Source of the DNA: JACVRW01 sp034664005
GTDB lineage: Bacteria; Actinomycetota; Thermoleophilia; Solirubrobacterales; Thermoleophilaceae
Direction of reading: 5' to 3'
Assembly (NCBI GenBank): GCA_034664005.1
Contig: JAXDIL010000042.1
Location: 1-64,000 of the forward strand
Length of the DNA: 64,000 nt
The notes beneath the pieces were generated by a model, which was not told the DNA's origin, did not search any database, and was given only the letters and a program-made list of their open reading frames with translations. This document shows, one piece after another, positions 8,660-16,803 of this stretch (position 1 is the stretch's first letter; every line of letters starts with the position of its first letter). Both the position numbers and the translations under genes were made by a program.

Positions 8660-10263
8660 ACCGGCGCGGAGAAGTCCTCGGGCTCGTCCCAACCCCAGTC
8701 TGCGGACGGGGTGACGCCCTCCAGCTCGTGCTGCACGGGCTCGGCGGCGACCGCGACCGTCTCCACGGCCACGGCCTCCATCTCAGCGGTGTCCGGTTCC
8801 GCGTCGAGCTCGGCGTCGTACTCGGGGCCCGGGTCGTATTCGTATTCGGGCTCGAGCTCAGGCTCCGCCTCGGGCTCGGGCTCGACGTATTCGAGCTCGG
8901 GCTCGAACGTCACCGGGTCCTCCAGGGGCGCGCGCTCGAAGCGGGGCTCGCGCGTGGGTTGCTCGTCGCCCTCCGGCTCCGGGTGCTCGCGCAGGTCGCG
9001 GGCGTGGATCTCCATGTGGGGGTCGCCCTCGGACTCCACGAGGATGTCGTCGGCCACGGCCTTCAGGTCGGCGTCGAGATAGCCGCAGAGCACGTCGCGC
9101 AGCAGCGCGCGCACGTGTCCCTCGACCTCGGCGACCAGCTCGGTCGGCGATTCCTCGTCCAGGCGCAGCCCGCTCGAGCTCCCCATCACGAAGCGCTCCA
9201 GCGCGAGCGCGGCCTCGAGACGGTGCTGTAGCTCGTGGCGCGCGCCCTCCTCCGCGCAGAGCGCCGCCAGCCGCAGGCTCAGCGTCGCCTGCCCAGCCTC
9301 GCCCATGCCGTCGAGCAGCGCTCGCAGGGCCAGCAGGTGGTCGGACAGCGCGTGTGCGTCGCTCTCCTGCGCGCAGCCGATCTCGAAGCGCCCCAGCGCC
9401 CAGGCGATGGTCGCGGGCGGCCGGGTGCCGGAGATCGCGGTGAAGAACTCGCGGAACGCCTGCTCCTCGCCGGCGGGGAGCAGCCACTCGTGCCCGCGCG
9501 GGGTGGCGGCCGAGCCGATCGCCACGGGCTGCCAGCGGGCGTGGTCGGCCTGGCGCCAGCCGGGCGCGCCCAGCACCACGCCGCCGGGCGACCACAGGCG
9601 CGCGGCTGTCAGGACCGACGCGAAGCGCTCGGCCGCCTCCTCGGCGAAGACCGAGTCGGTGCGCACCGGGCCCCGCCCGGTGCTTCCGCACGCCGGATCG
9701 TCCGCCGGCACATCACGCTCGAGGACGCAGAGCAGCGTCGAGGAGTCGTGGGGACCTTCCATGGCGTCGCCGCGGACGAGCGACAGGCCGTCGCCGAGCT
9801 CGATCCGCTCGGCGTCCATCCAGGCCCCGAGCAGCGGCGCGATGACGCGTGCGCGGACGGCGTCGCGGTAGAGCGTGAGCTCCACCTCCTGATAGACCCG
9901 GTCGAAGCGCTCCTCCGGGAAGCCGAAGCTCGTGGCGTCCTCGTAGAGCCGCTCGAGCATGGCCTGGAGCGCCGGCTCGGCCTGCTCGCCACGCAGGCCG
10001 TTCACGCGCAACCAGGTCGACGCTCCCGCGCCCAGCTCGCGGCAGGCGCCCTCGGCGGCGGGCAGCCCGCGCAGCCGGGTCCAGCGCTCCTCGATGAACG
10101 CGTGCGTGCGCGGCTCGTAGCGGTAGAGCGCGGGACCGCGGCCGGAGCCTTCGTCGACGACGTCGAATTCAACCTCGGCGCCGGCCTTCAGGTCTTCTGT
10201 GAGTAGCGCGGCGGCCTCCAGCGCGAAGTCCCGGAGCGCGTCGTGGAGAGCACGGTTACGCAT
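8656..10263 (-). CDS. Hypothetical protein with acidic Glu/Pro/Tyr-rich tail, 535 aa
   Basis: I do not recognise this family. The first ~410 residues are soluble and mixed alpha/beta with no signal or membrane segment. From about residue 440 the chain becomes a very acidic low-complexity tail in which E/P/Y/D repeat (for example YVEPEPEAEPELEPEYEYD), net charge strongly negative, ending in WGWDEPEDFSAPV. Such tails often mediate protein-protein contact or bind basic surfaces. The gene lies 49 bp downstream of the HxlR regulator on the same strand and may be co-transcribed with it. No catalytic motif is visible. Confidence 0.65.
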   Translation of the reverse strand: MRNRALHDALRDFALEAAALLTEDLKAGAEVEFDVVDEGSGRGPALYRYEPRTHAFIEERWTRLRGLPAAEGACRELGAGASTWLRVNGLRGEQAEPALQAMLERLYEDATSFGFPEERFDRVYQEVELTLYRDAVRARVIAPLLGAWMDAERIELGDGLSLVRGDAMEGPHDSSTLLCVLERDVPADDPACGSTGRGPVRTDSVFAEEAAERFASVLTAARLWSPGGVVLGAPGWRQADHARWQPVAIGSAATPRGHEWLLPAGEEQAFREFFTAISGTRPPATIAWALGRFEIGCAQESDAHALSDHLLALRALLDGMGEAGQATLSLRLAALCAEEGARHELQHRLEAALALERFVMGSSSGLRLDEESPTELVAEVEGHVRALLRDVLCGYLDADLKAVADDILVESEGDPHMEIHARDLREHPEPEGDEQPTREPRFERAPLEDPVTFEPELEYVEPEPEAEPELEPEYEYDPGPEYDAELDAEPDTAEMEAVAVETVAVAAEPVQHELEGVTPSADWGWDEPEDFSAPV

Positions 10264-10312
10264 GCGACGCGATTTCGGCGCCGCAGCGGAGTGTCCTGCC
10301 GGAGCGGCCTGG

Positions 10313-10660
10313 CTAGGCGGCTACGGGCTCGGCGGGCGCCGTCGCGCAGTCGTCCACGCCGAGGTACTCGCGCCCGTAGCGGCGCATGTCCTCGATCAGC
10401 GGCACGAGCGCCTCGCCCTTGGGCGTCAGCGAGTACTCGACCCGCGGCGGAACCTCGGGGAAGGTGTGGCGCTCGACCATGCCCTGCTCCTCGAGCCCGC
10501 GGAGGCGCAGCGAGAGCGTGCGCGGGCTGATCCCGGACAGGGAGCGCTCGAGCTCGCAGAAGCGGCTGCGGCCCTCGGCGAGGTCGCGGATCACGAGCAG
10601 TGTCCACTTCCCGCAGACGATCTCGGCGGTGGCGCAGACGGGACAGGTTGGATCGGCCAT
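10313..10660 (-). CDS. HxlR family winged-helix transcriptional regulator
   Basis: 115 residues forming a single HxlR domain: the KWTLLVIRDLAEGRSRFCELERSL segment and the winged-helix ISPRTLSLRLRGLEEQGMVER recognition region are typical, followed by EYSLTPKGEAL. The N-terminus carries Cys6, Cys9 and Cys16 (CPVCATAEIVCGKW). In HxlR proteins such as HypR or YodB a Cys in this place senses quinones or aldehydes, so a redox role is plausible but inferred. Targets are unknown; the downstream acidic-tail gene on the same strand is the nearest candidate. Confidence 0.9.
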   Translation of the reverse strand: MADPTCPVCATAEIVCGKWTLLVIRDLAEGRSRFCELERSLSGISPRTLSLRLRGLEEQGMVERHTFPEVPPRVEYSLTPKGEALVPLIEDMRRYGREYLGVDDCATAPAEPVAA

Positions 10661-10697
10661 CAGCCTTGATTCTAGAGCAAGACTTCAGCAAATGAAG

Positions 10698-10730
10698 TGT
10701 GGCGACGGCCGCCTGCGGGCCGCCGCCACA
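10698..10730 (-). terminator. Hairpin terminator downstream of the AIM24 gene
   Basis: TGTGGCG (10698-10704) and CGGCC (10706-10710) pair with GGCCG (10718-10722) and CGCCACA (10724-10730), giving a 12-bp stem with one A-C mismatch and a 7-nt loop. On the minus strand it begins 10 nt after the AIM24 stop and is followed by CTTCATTTG, a modest T-rich run; a second small hairpin (CTTCA/TGAAG, 10683-10697) lies just beyond. It fits a factor-independent terminator. Confidence 0.6.
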
Positions 10731-10740
10731 GCGTTGTTTG

Positions 10741-11451
10741 CTAGTTGGTCAGGTTGCCCAGCAGCCCGCCGGCGCCGCCGCCCGACGCGGTGGCCGCCTG
10801 CACGCGTCCCTCGCTCGGCTGCACGAGCACCCAGCCCGGGCCGGAGAACGACATCTGGACGGACTCGCCCGAGCCGCGCCCGATCAGGTTCTTCAGCTTG
10901 ATGTCGGTCTTGATGCCGGTCTGGACGCTGGACGCCCATGTGATCGCGGCCTGCGGGTCCGCGAACGTGGGCGCCTCGCCGGTGTTCAGCAGCACGGGCG
11001 GGCCGTCCGAGATGATCGCAACCCACCCGGTCCCGGTCAGAGCCGTGTTGAAGAGGCCGCCGCCCACGAAGCCGGATACGCCCTCCACGCGCTTGATGTC
11101 CCAGTCGATGCCGGAGTCGAACGCGAGCAGGTTCGTCCCGTTCACCGTGATCGCGTCGTTCTCGAGGTAGATCAGATGGATGTCCTGAGCGGTGTCCGCG
11201 AGGAAGACCTCGCCGCTGCCGGACATCTTCATGAGCGTCGTGCCCTCGCCGGAGACGGCCTTCTTCACCATCCGGCTGAGGCCACCGCTTCCGGCGTGCT
11301 CGAATGAAACGTCGCCCTGGTAGGCGACCATCGATCCAGCCTTCGCCTGGATCGTCACCTGGTTGAGGCTCACCTTCAGCAGCTTCGAGTTCTGAAGCGC
11401 GAAAGGCTGCTCTGACTGTGTCTCCTGGAACTCTCCGAGCGTGCTCTGCAA
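10741..11451 (-). CDS. AIM24 family protein
   Basis: 236 residues. The all-beta AIM24/TRAP-like fold is indicated by the repeating strand-turn pattern (QAKAGSMVAYQGDVSFE, GSGEVFLAD, LLAFDSGIDWDIKRVEG, GTGWVAIIS). A Gly/Ala-rich C-terminus (GGGAGGLLGNLTN) follows. Bacterial members are abundant but without a proven function; the eukaryotic one is a mitochondrial inner-membrane organiser. I chose the TTG at 11451 because AGGAG sits 5 nt upstream and because the longer frame would run through the opposite gene's promoter. It is divergent from the S55-like gene. Confidence 0.85.
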   Translation of the reverse strand: MQSTLGEFQETQSEQPFALQNSKLLKVSLNQVTIQAKAGSMVAYQGDVSFEHAGSGGLSRMVKKAVSGEGTTLMKMSGSGEVFLADTAQDIHLIYLENDAITVNGTNLLAFDSGIDWDIKRVEGVSGFVGGGLFNTALTGTGWVAIISDGPPVLLNTGEAPTFADPQAAITWASSVQTGIKTDIKLKNLIGRGSGESVQMSFSGPGWVLVQPSEGRVQAATASGGGAGGLLGNLTN

Positions 11452-11503
11452 TGGATCTCCTAAGTTCGTCCGTCTGGGAAAAGAGAAGGTACCCTGGAAT
11501 CTC

Positions 11504-13174
11504 TTGCTCCGGCGGTCACTGGTCCCCGTTCTCATCATGCTCGTGGCCGCCCAGGCGGCTCACGCAGCCGATCCCATCATGCCGCTGTCCGATGTCAAGC
11601 CCGGGATGCACTGCACCGGGCTGTCGGTGATCAGGGGCACCGCGATCTCCTCGTTCGACGTCGAGATCCTCGACATCATCGGCGCGGAGCCCGGCATGAG
11701 CGGCCCGCGCATCCTGATCCGCGTGTCCGGCCCGGCTGTCGACTCCACCGGCATCGGCCCCGGCTTCTCCGGCTCGCCGGTCATCTGCGACGGCCGCAAC
11801 GCCGGCGCGATCTCCGAGGGGCTCGGCGAGTACGGCAACGAGGTCGCGCTCGCCACGCCGATCGAGCTGATGTTGCGCGACCGCCCGCCGTCCCTGGCCG
11901 CGGCCACCCGGCGCGATCCCGCGCTGCTGCGGGCGGCGCGCCCGCTCGGCACGCCGCTCACGGTCTCCGGCCTGTCCGGGCGCGCCGCCACGCTCGTGAG
12001 GCAGGCCGCCGCGCGCGCCCGCCGGCCGGTGCTCGTGGCGCCCGCCGGGCCGGCCGGGGGCTACCCACCTGTCGACCTCCAGCCGGGAGCATCGGTGGCG
12101 GCTGCGATCTCCACGGGTGACCTCGGGCTCGGCGCGATCGGGACGCTCACCTACCGCGACGGCGAGGACGTCTGGGCCTTCGGCCATCCGTTCGAGGGGC
12201 TCGGCCGGCGGTCGCTGTTCCTGCAGGACGCCTACGTCTACGCGGTGATCCAGAACCCGCTCGGGCTCCAGGACTTCGGCGCGATCAGCTACAAGCTCGC
12301 CTCGAGCAACGGCTACGTCCACGGGTCGATGACGAACGACAAGGTCGACACGATCTCCGGAAAGCTCGGGCCGCGGCCGCATGCGATCCCGCTGCGCGTC
12401 AGCGCCCGCAACCGCGCCGGCGACCGGATCACGCTGAACTCGCTGCTGGCCGACGAGCGCGAGCTCGGGTACGGCGCCGGGATCTCGTTCGTGGCGCCGC
12501 TTGGCATGACCGAGGCGATGGGCCGGCTCATGCGTGACTTCGGCTCGGTCACGTTCCGCATGTGCACGAGCATCCGCGTGCGCGAGCTGAGGCGCCCGAT
12601 GGGCTTCTGCAACCTCTACTTCTCGGTCGACGCCGCCGTCAACGACCTCGCGCAGGCCGGCTCCCTCGTCGACTTCTTCGACTTCGCGCCGCTCCACGTC
12701 GAGCGTGTCGGCGTGAGCGTGCACGCCCAGGACGGCGTGAAGCAGGACGTGCTGATGCGCGGACACGCCCCGCGCCGTGCGCGCAAGGGCTCGCGCATCC
12801 GGGTGCGCCTGACGGTGCAGCGCCGGCGCGGCGCGCGCCACCGGATCACCGTGCCGGTACGGGTGCCGCTGGCGCTGAAGCCGGGGCGGCGCCACCGCCT
12901 CGTCCTGCGCGGCGGAAGCGGTGGCGGCTCCGAGGCCGACCTGATCCGCGAGCTGATCGCGCTGCTCGAGGGCGAGCTCGACGGCGGCAGTGGCTCCGGG
13001 GACCCGCACAGCGTGCGCCAGCTCGCAGCGCGCATACAGGGGCTGCGGCGGGTGCCGGGGATCTACGCTCGCTGGGACCGGGGGCCGGCGCGGCTAATCC
13101 GCCGCTCGCGCGGCGTGAGCTACGAGGGCCGCGTGAAGCTCGGCGTCCGGGTTACGCCCCGGGTGCGCCGGTAA
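11504..13174 (+). CDS. Exported SpoIVB peptidase S55-domain protein
   Basis: About 556 residues. A compact signal peptide (MLRRSLVPVLIMLVAAQAAHA) precedes an S55-like region with GPGFSGSPVICDGRNAG (probable nucleophile Ser) and, ~135 residues later, VWAFGHPFEGLGRRS. The C-terminal ~170 residues are Arg-rich and beta-like. SpoIVB is a signalling protease in endospore formers; large S55-domain proteins also occur in non-sporulating bacteria and their role is unknown. The start is uncertain: TTG 11504 gives a clean signal peptide, but the frame is open back to a GTG at 11441, which would overlap the AIM24 start. Its 3' end overlaps pilT by 23 bp. Confidence 0.75.
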   Translation: MLRRSLVPVLIMLVAAQAAHAADPIMPLSDVKPGMHCTGLSVIRGTAISSFDVEILDIIGAEPGMSGPRILIRVSGPAVDSTGIGPGFSGSPVICDGRNAGAISEGLGEYGNEVALATPIELMLRDRPPSLAAATRRDPALLRAARPLGTPLTVSGLSGRAATLVRQAAARARRPVLVAPAGPAGGYPPVDLQPGASVAAAISTGDLGLGAIGTLTYRDGEDVWAFGHPFEGLGRRSLFLQDAYVYAVIQNPLGLQDFGAISYKLASSNGYVHGSMTNDKVDTISGKLGPRPHAIPLRVSARNRAGDRITLNSLLADERELGYGAGISFVAPLGMTEAMGRLMRDFGSVTFRMCTSIRVRELRRPMGFCNLYFSVDAAVNDLAQAGSLVDFFDFAPLHVERVGVSVHAQDGVKQDVLMRGHAPRRARKGSRIRVRLTVQRRRGARHRITVPVRVPLALKPGRRHRLVLRGGSGGGSEADLIRELIALLEGELDGGSGSGDPHSVRQLAARIQGLRRVPGIYARWDRGPARLIRRSRGVSYEGRVKLGVRVTPRVRR

Positions 13175-14327
13175 CGCTCGGAGTGGCGCCGTTCGCCGCG
13201 GCCGGGTCCTCGTCCTCAGGCGTCTGGATCACCGACTCGACCGACGTGCTGCGCAGCCCGTCCGACGACACGAGCAGCTTGAAGTCGTGCGGGTGGGTGG
13301 CCGCCTTGAGGGCGTCCTTCATATCGACTCGGCCCTGCTGCACGTGGTAGAGCAGCGCCTGGTCGAAGGTCTGCATCCCGTAGTACGCGCCCTCGGAGAT
13401 GACCTCCGGGAGCTTGCCGGTCTCCTCGGGGTTGAGGATCATGTCGCGCACGCGGCCGGTCATCCGCAGGATCTCGCAGGTGGCGACGCGGCCGTTCTTG
13501 TCCGGCGTCGGCACGAGCCGCTGGGAGATCACGGCCTTGAGCGTTCCCGCGAGCATCGCGCGCGCCTGGCGCTGCTCGGCCTGCGGGAAGAAGTCGATGA
13601 TGCGGTTGACGGACTCGGCGGCGTCCACGGTGTGGATCGTCGAGAGCACGAGGTGGCCCGTCTCGGCGGCCGAGAGGGCCGTGCGGACCGTCTCCTCGTC
13701 GCGCATCTCGCCGACGAGGATCACGTCCGGGTCCTGACGCAGCACGCGCCGTAGCGCGCGGGCGAACGAGGCGGTGTCCTCGCCGACCTCGCGCTGGTTG
13801 ATGATCGAGGTCTTGTCGCGGTGGAGGAACTCGACCGGGTCCTCGATCGTGACGATGTGCTTCGCGTAGTTCGTGTTGATGTGGTCGATCATCGCCGCGA
13901 GCGTCGTGGACTTACCCGAGCCGGTCGTACCGGTGAGCAGGATCAGCCCGCGCTCCTCGTCCGCGATCTCGTCGATCACCGGCGGGAGCATCAGCTCGCT
14001 GGCGGTCTTGATCTCGAACGGGATCGCGCGGCAGACGAGCGAGACCGAGCCGCGCTGGACGAACGCGTTCACACGGAAGCGCGCGACACCGGGCACGGAG
14101 TAGGAGAAGTCCACCTCCCGCTCGGTGCGGAACGCCTCGAGCTTCGCCTCGTCCGTGAGCATGTGGAAGAGGGTGGCCTCGGTGTCCTCGGGACGGAGCG
14201 GCTCGGAGCCTTCTACGGCAACGAGCTTTCCGTACTGACGGATCATGGGCTGGGACGGGACCTTGAGGTGGAGGTCGGAGGCCTCCTCCTCGATCACCGT
14301 CATGAGGGCGGCGTCAACGTCGAACAT
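13152..14327 (-). CDS. pilT: Type IV pilus retraction ATPase PilT
   Basis: 391-residue GspE/PilT-family ATPase. The N-terminal PAS-like domain (1-110) is followed by the Walker A GTTGSGKST (~133-141), the Asp box IVTIEDPVEFLH, the Walker B PDVILVGEMRDEETV and the His box HLVLSTIHTVDA. The EGAYYGMQTFDQAL segment near residue 320 is typical of PilT rather than PilB. PilT hexamers depolymerise pili and drive twitching. No other pilus gene is in the window. The last ~40 residues, Ala/Pro-rich, are not part of the fold. It lies 71 bp downstream of the sigma factor gene on the same strand. Confidence 0.92.
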   Translation of the reverse strand: MFDVDAALMTVIEEEASDLHLKVPSQPMIRQYGKLVAVEGSEPLRPEDTEATLFHMLTDEAKLEAFRTEREVDFSYSVPGVARFRVNAFVQRGSVSLVCRAIPFEIKTASELMLPPVIDEIADEERGLILLTGTTGSGKSTTLAAMIDHINTNYAKHIVTIEDPVEFLHRDKTSIINQREVGEDTASFARALRRVLRQDPDVILVGEMRDEETVRTALSAAETGHLVLSTIHTVDAAESVNRIIDFFPQAEQRQARAMLAGTLKAVISQRLVPTPDKNGRVATCEILRMTGRVRDMILNPEETGKLPEVISEGAYYGMQTFDQALLYHVQQGRVDMKDALKAATHPHDFKLLVSSDGLRSTSVESVIQTPEDEDPAAANGATPSVTGAPGA

Positions 14328-14398
14328 GCCTCTTGCATCGACATTCGAGCCCTCTTCTTGAGGGCTGGACGGTCGATTGGACGACCCTTTACGGGGTT

Positions 14399-15493
14399 CT
14401 ACGCAACGTCGCGGAGCTTCTGCGCCTCCGCGAGTGACTGCAGCTTCTTGAGCGACTGGTTCTCGATCTGGCGGATGCGCTCGCGCGTGACGTTGAAGGT
14501 GCGGCCCACCTCGTCCAGCGTGCGCGGGTGCTCGCCGCCCAGCCCGTAGCGCAGCTCGAGTACGCGGCGCTCACGGTACGAGAGGTTCTCGAGCGCCTCG
14601 CGGAGCGCCTCCTTGGTGAGGATCTCGGCTGCGCGCTCATAGGGCGACTCGGCGCGCTCGTCGGCGATGAACTGACCGAACTCGGACTCCTCCTCGTCGC
14701 CGACCGGCTTCTCGAGCGAGACCGGCGCCTGCGCGGAGCGCTTGATCGACTCGACCTCCTCGGGCTCGATGCCGGTGTGCTCGGCGATCTCCTCAGGGGT
14801 GGGTTCGCGGCCGAGCTCGGTCACGAGCTTGCGCTCGGCGCGGCCGATCTTGTTGAGCTTCTCGACGACGTGCACCGGAATGCGGATCGTGCGCGCCTTG
14901 TCGGCCAGCGCACGGGCGATCGCCTGGCGGATCCACCAGGTCGCGTAGGTCGAGAACTTGAAGCCCTTGCGATAGTCGAACTTCTCTGCAGCGCGCACCA
15001 GGCCCAGCGTGCCCTCCTGGATCAGGTCGAGGAAGGGCAGGCCCTGGTTTCTGTAGTTCTTCGCGATCGAGACGACCAGCCGCAGGTTCGACTCGACCAT
15101 CTTCTGCTTGGCGTCGAGGTCGCCGCGCTCGATGCGCTTGGCGAGGTCGACTTCCTCCTGCGCCGTCAGCAGCCGGACCTTGCCGATGTCCTTCAGGAAC
15201 AGCTGAAGGGAGTCGGTGGTCATGTCCGGCTTCAGGTCGATCGTGGCCTTCTTCCGCCGACTGCGGCGGTCGACGGCGCGCTCGACCTCGGGTGCCGAGT
15301 GCGTCGGATCGTCCTCGACGAGCTCGATCTCGGACTTCTCGAAGTAGCCGTGCAGCTCCTCGATGTCACCCTCGTCGAGTTCCACCTCGGCAAGCGCAGT
15401 CGCGACCTCGGCGTACGTGAGGACCCCGGTCGCCTGCCCCTTGACGACGAGGAGCTTTACCTCCTCGAGCTCTTGCAGATCAGCTACAGACAA
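14399..15493 (-). CDS. rpoD: Primary RNA polymerase sigma factor (sigma-70)
   Basis: 364 residues with region 1.1-like N-terminus (1-60), region 1.2/2 (DLIQEGTLGLVRAAEKFDYRKGFKFSTYATWWIRQAI, the core-binding and -10 melting segment), region 3 and region 4 (the TFNVTRERIRQIENQSLKKL -35 helix-turn-helix). Full conservation of region 2.4/4.2 supports a housekeeping role. It is short for an actinobacterial SigA/HrdB, lacking the long Lys/Glu-rich N-terminal segment. The start is a TTG at 15493, supported by AAGGA six nt upstream; no ATG fits. The 216-bp upstream region contains promoter-like elements and a leader hairpin. Confidence 0.93.
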   Translation of the reverse strand: MSVADLQELEEVKLLVVKGQATGVLTYAEVATALAEVELDEGDIEELHGYFEKSEIELVEDDPTHSAPEVERAVDRRSRRKKATIDLKPDMTTDSLQLFLKDIGKVRLLTAQEEVDLAKRIERGDLDAKQKMVESNLRLVVSIAKNYRNQGLPFLDLIQEGTLGLVRAAEKFDYRKGFKFSTYATWWIRQAIARALADKARTIRIPVHVVEKLNKIGRAERKLVTELGREPTPEEIAEHTGIEPEEVESIKRSAQAPVSLEKPVGDEEESEFGQFIADERAESPYERAAEILTKEALREALENLSYRERRVLELRYGLGGEHPRTLDEVGRTFNVTRERIRQIENQSLKKLQSLAEAQKLRDVA

Positions 15494-15709
15494 TTCGTTT
15501 CCTTAAGGGCGGGCAGGGCCCAGCGCGAGGGCGCCGGGCCCAGAAAAAGAGACGGTGCACACACTAACGCTGCAGATAGTGAAGTCAAGCGGTCAAAAAG
15601 CGGATATTTCCGCTGACTAGCTAGTCAAGCAAGCCGGTCCTACCCGACTTTATCGACCGGACTCGCACGTTCCGTGTACCCAGATCGGGCACGTCTAGAA
15701 TCCTTGCCC
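15494..15709 (-). promoter_or_regulatory. rpoD promoter/leader region, intergenic to the Lys-rich protein gene
   Basis: An AT-richer island. On the minus strand there are two sigma-70-like pairs: TTGACT (15628-15623) with TATCCG (15606-15601), 16-nt spacer, and TTGACT (15588-15583) with TAGTGT (15566-15561), 16-nt spacer; a third TTGACC lies at 15596-15591. The first overlaps a perfect palindrome GACTAGCTAGTC (15614-15625) and a GCGGA/TCCGC inverted repeat (15599-15612). The transcribed leader has a GGGCCC/GGGCCC hairpin (15516-15541). No transcript data; promoter use is inferred. Confidence 0.5.
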
Positions 15710-16084
15710 ATGGCGGACGACGGTGGAGTGATCGAGAACCTGCCCAACTCGCGCCCGGGAAAGCGCAGCGCGAAGCGCGATTCGGCGCGCAGCACGCCCG
15801 CCAAGGCGGCCAAGAAGGCGGCCGCCAAAGCCGAGGCCACGGACACGCCGGCCGCGAAGCCGCCGCGCACTCCGCGAGCCGCGCGCACGAGCCCGAAGCC
15901 GGGCCGCGCGGCGGCGGGAGCGGGCGCTCCGCCGCCTGAGCCGCCGACCGAGCCGATCGTGCCGGAGCAGGCCGACGACGCGGTGAGCGTCGCCGTGCGC
16001 ACGGCCGCGGGCATCGCGGTGGCAGGCGTGCGGGTGGCCGGAGCGGTCACGCAGGAACTCCTGCGGCGCTTTCCGCGTCCGTAG
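15710..16084 (+). CDS. Lys/Ala/Pro-rich basic protein
   Basis: 124 residues from the ATG at 15710. The first ~85 residues are low complexity and strongly basic (SAKRDSARSTPAKAAKKAAA), like the tails of histone-H1-type or HupB-type nucleoid proteins, followed by a Pro/Glu stretch. The last 35 residues (VSVAVRTAAGIAVAGVRVAGAV) form a Gly/Ala/Val hydrophobic helix that could be amphipathic or membrane-seeking. DNA binding is suggested only by composition. I do not recognise a family. The next gene, a response regulator, follows after about 70 bp. Confidence 0.55.
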   Translation: MADDGGVIENLPNSRPGKRSAKRDSARSTPAKAAKKAAAKAEATDTPAAKPPRTPRAARTSPKPGRAAAGAGAPPPEPPTEPIVPEQADDAVSVAVRTAAGIAVAGVRVAGAVTQELLRRFPRP

Positions 16085-16154
16085 GAGTGCCTGCGCGCCC
16101 GCCGCACCCTCCCCGCTTGGGATGGCCCAAGCATTCCGAGGTATGCTGGCGAGG

Positions 16155-16784
16155 ATGCCCGCCGGCGCGAAGCAACCGCCTCGCTGCCTGATCGTCGATG
16201 ACCACCCGGTCGTCCGAGCGGGGGTACGCGCGGTCCTCGAAGCAGCCTTCGACAAGGTCGTCATATCGGACGCCGAGTCGATCGACCAGGTCGGCGAGGT
16301 ATCGAACGGCGCGACGCCCGACGTGATCATCATCGACCCGTGGCGTGCCGGCGTGGACGTCGGCGAGGTCGTCCAGCAGCTGCGCGCCCAGGTGGAGGCG
16401 CCCATAGTGGTGTTCACCTCCGACGGCGGAGCGCGCCTCCTGAGCGAGGCGCTCAAGGCGGGCGTCAAGGGCTACGTGCGCAAGGACTCCCCCTCCGAGG
16501 ACCTCGTGCGAGCGATTGAGGCGGCGCGCGACGGCGACTTCTACGTGGACCCCGGCCTGTCCTCGACGATCGTCCTCGACGAGGGCGACCGCACGCTGAG
16601 CGCCCGCCAGCGCGAGATCCTCCAGATGCTCGCCGACGGCATGCAGACCGACGCGGTTGCCGACAAGCTCGGCCTCTCGACCGAGACCGTGCGCACCCAC
16701 ACGAAGCGGATCCTCGCGAAGCTCGAGGCCTCCACGCGCACGCAGGCCGTCGCGATCGGCATCCGCCACGGCCTGATCGAGTAG
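16155..16784 (+). CDS. NarL/LuxR family response regulator (orphan)
   Basis: 209 residues: a receiver domain (CLIVDDHPVVRAGVRAVL with the acidic pair, phospho-acceptor Asp in VIIIDPWRAG, conserved Lys in GYVRKDSPSEDLV) and a C-terminal LuxR helix-turn-helix (LSARQREILQMLADGM ... STETVRTHTKRIL). No histidine kinase gene is adjacent. The receiver lacks the usual xMPxMxG loop after the Asp (PWRAGVDV instead), so control by phosphorylation is uncertain. I chose the third in-frame ATG (16155), close to the conserved fold; starts at 16122 or 16143 are possible. Confidence 0.9.
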   Translation: MPAGAKQPPRCLIVDDHPVVRAGVRAVLEAAFDKVVISDAESIDQVGEVSNGATPDVIIIDPWRAGVDVGEVVQQLRAQVEAPIVVFTSDGGARLLSEALKAGVKGYVRKDSPSEDLVRAIEAARDGDFYVDPGLSSTIVLDEGDRTLSARQREILQMLADGMQTDAVADKLGLSTETVRTHTKRILAKLEASTRTQAVAIGIRHGLIE

Positions 16785-16803
16785 CGGCCGGGCGGGCGCG
16801 GTC

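Noticed and set aside
8780..8930. GAGCTCGGGCTCG-like tandem repeats as a possible noncoding minisatellite
   Set aside because: They are the coding sequence of the acidic tail of the 535-residue protein, with an open frame throughout.
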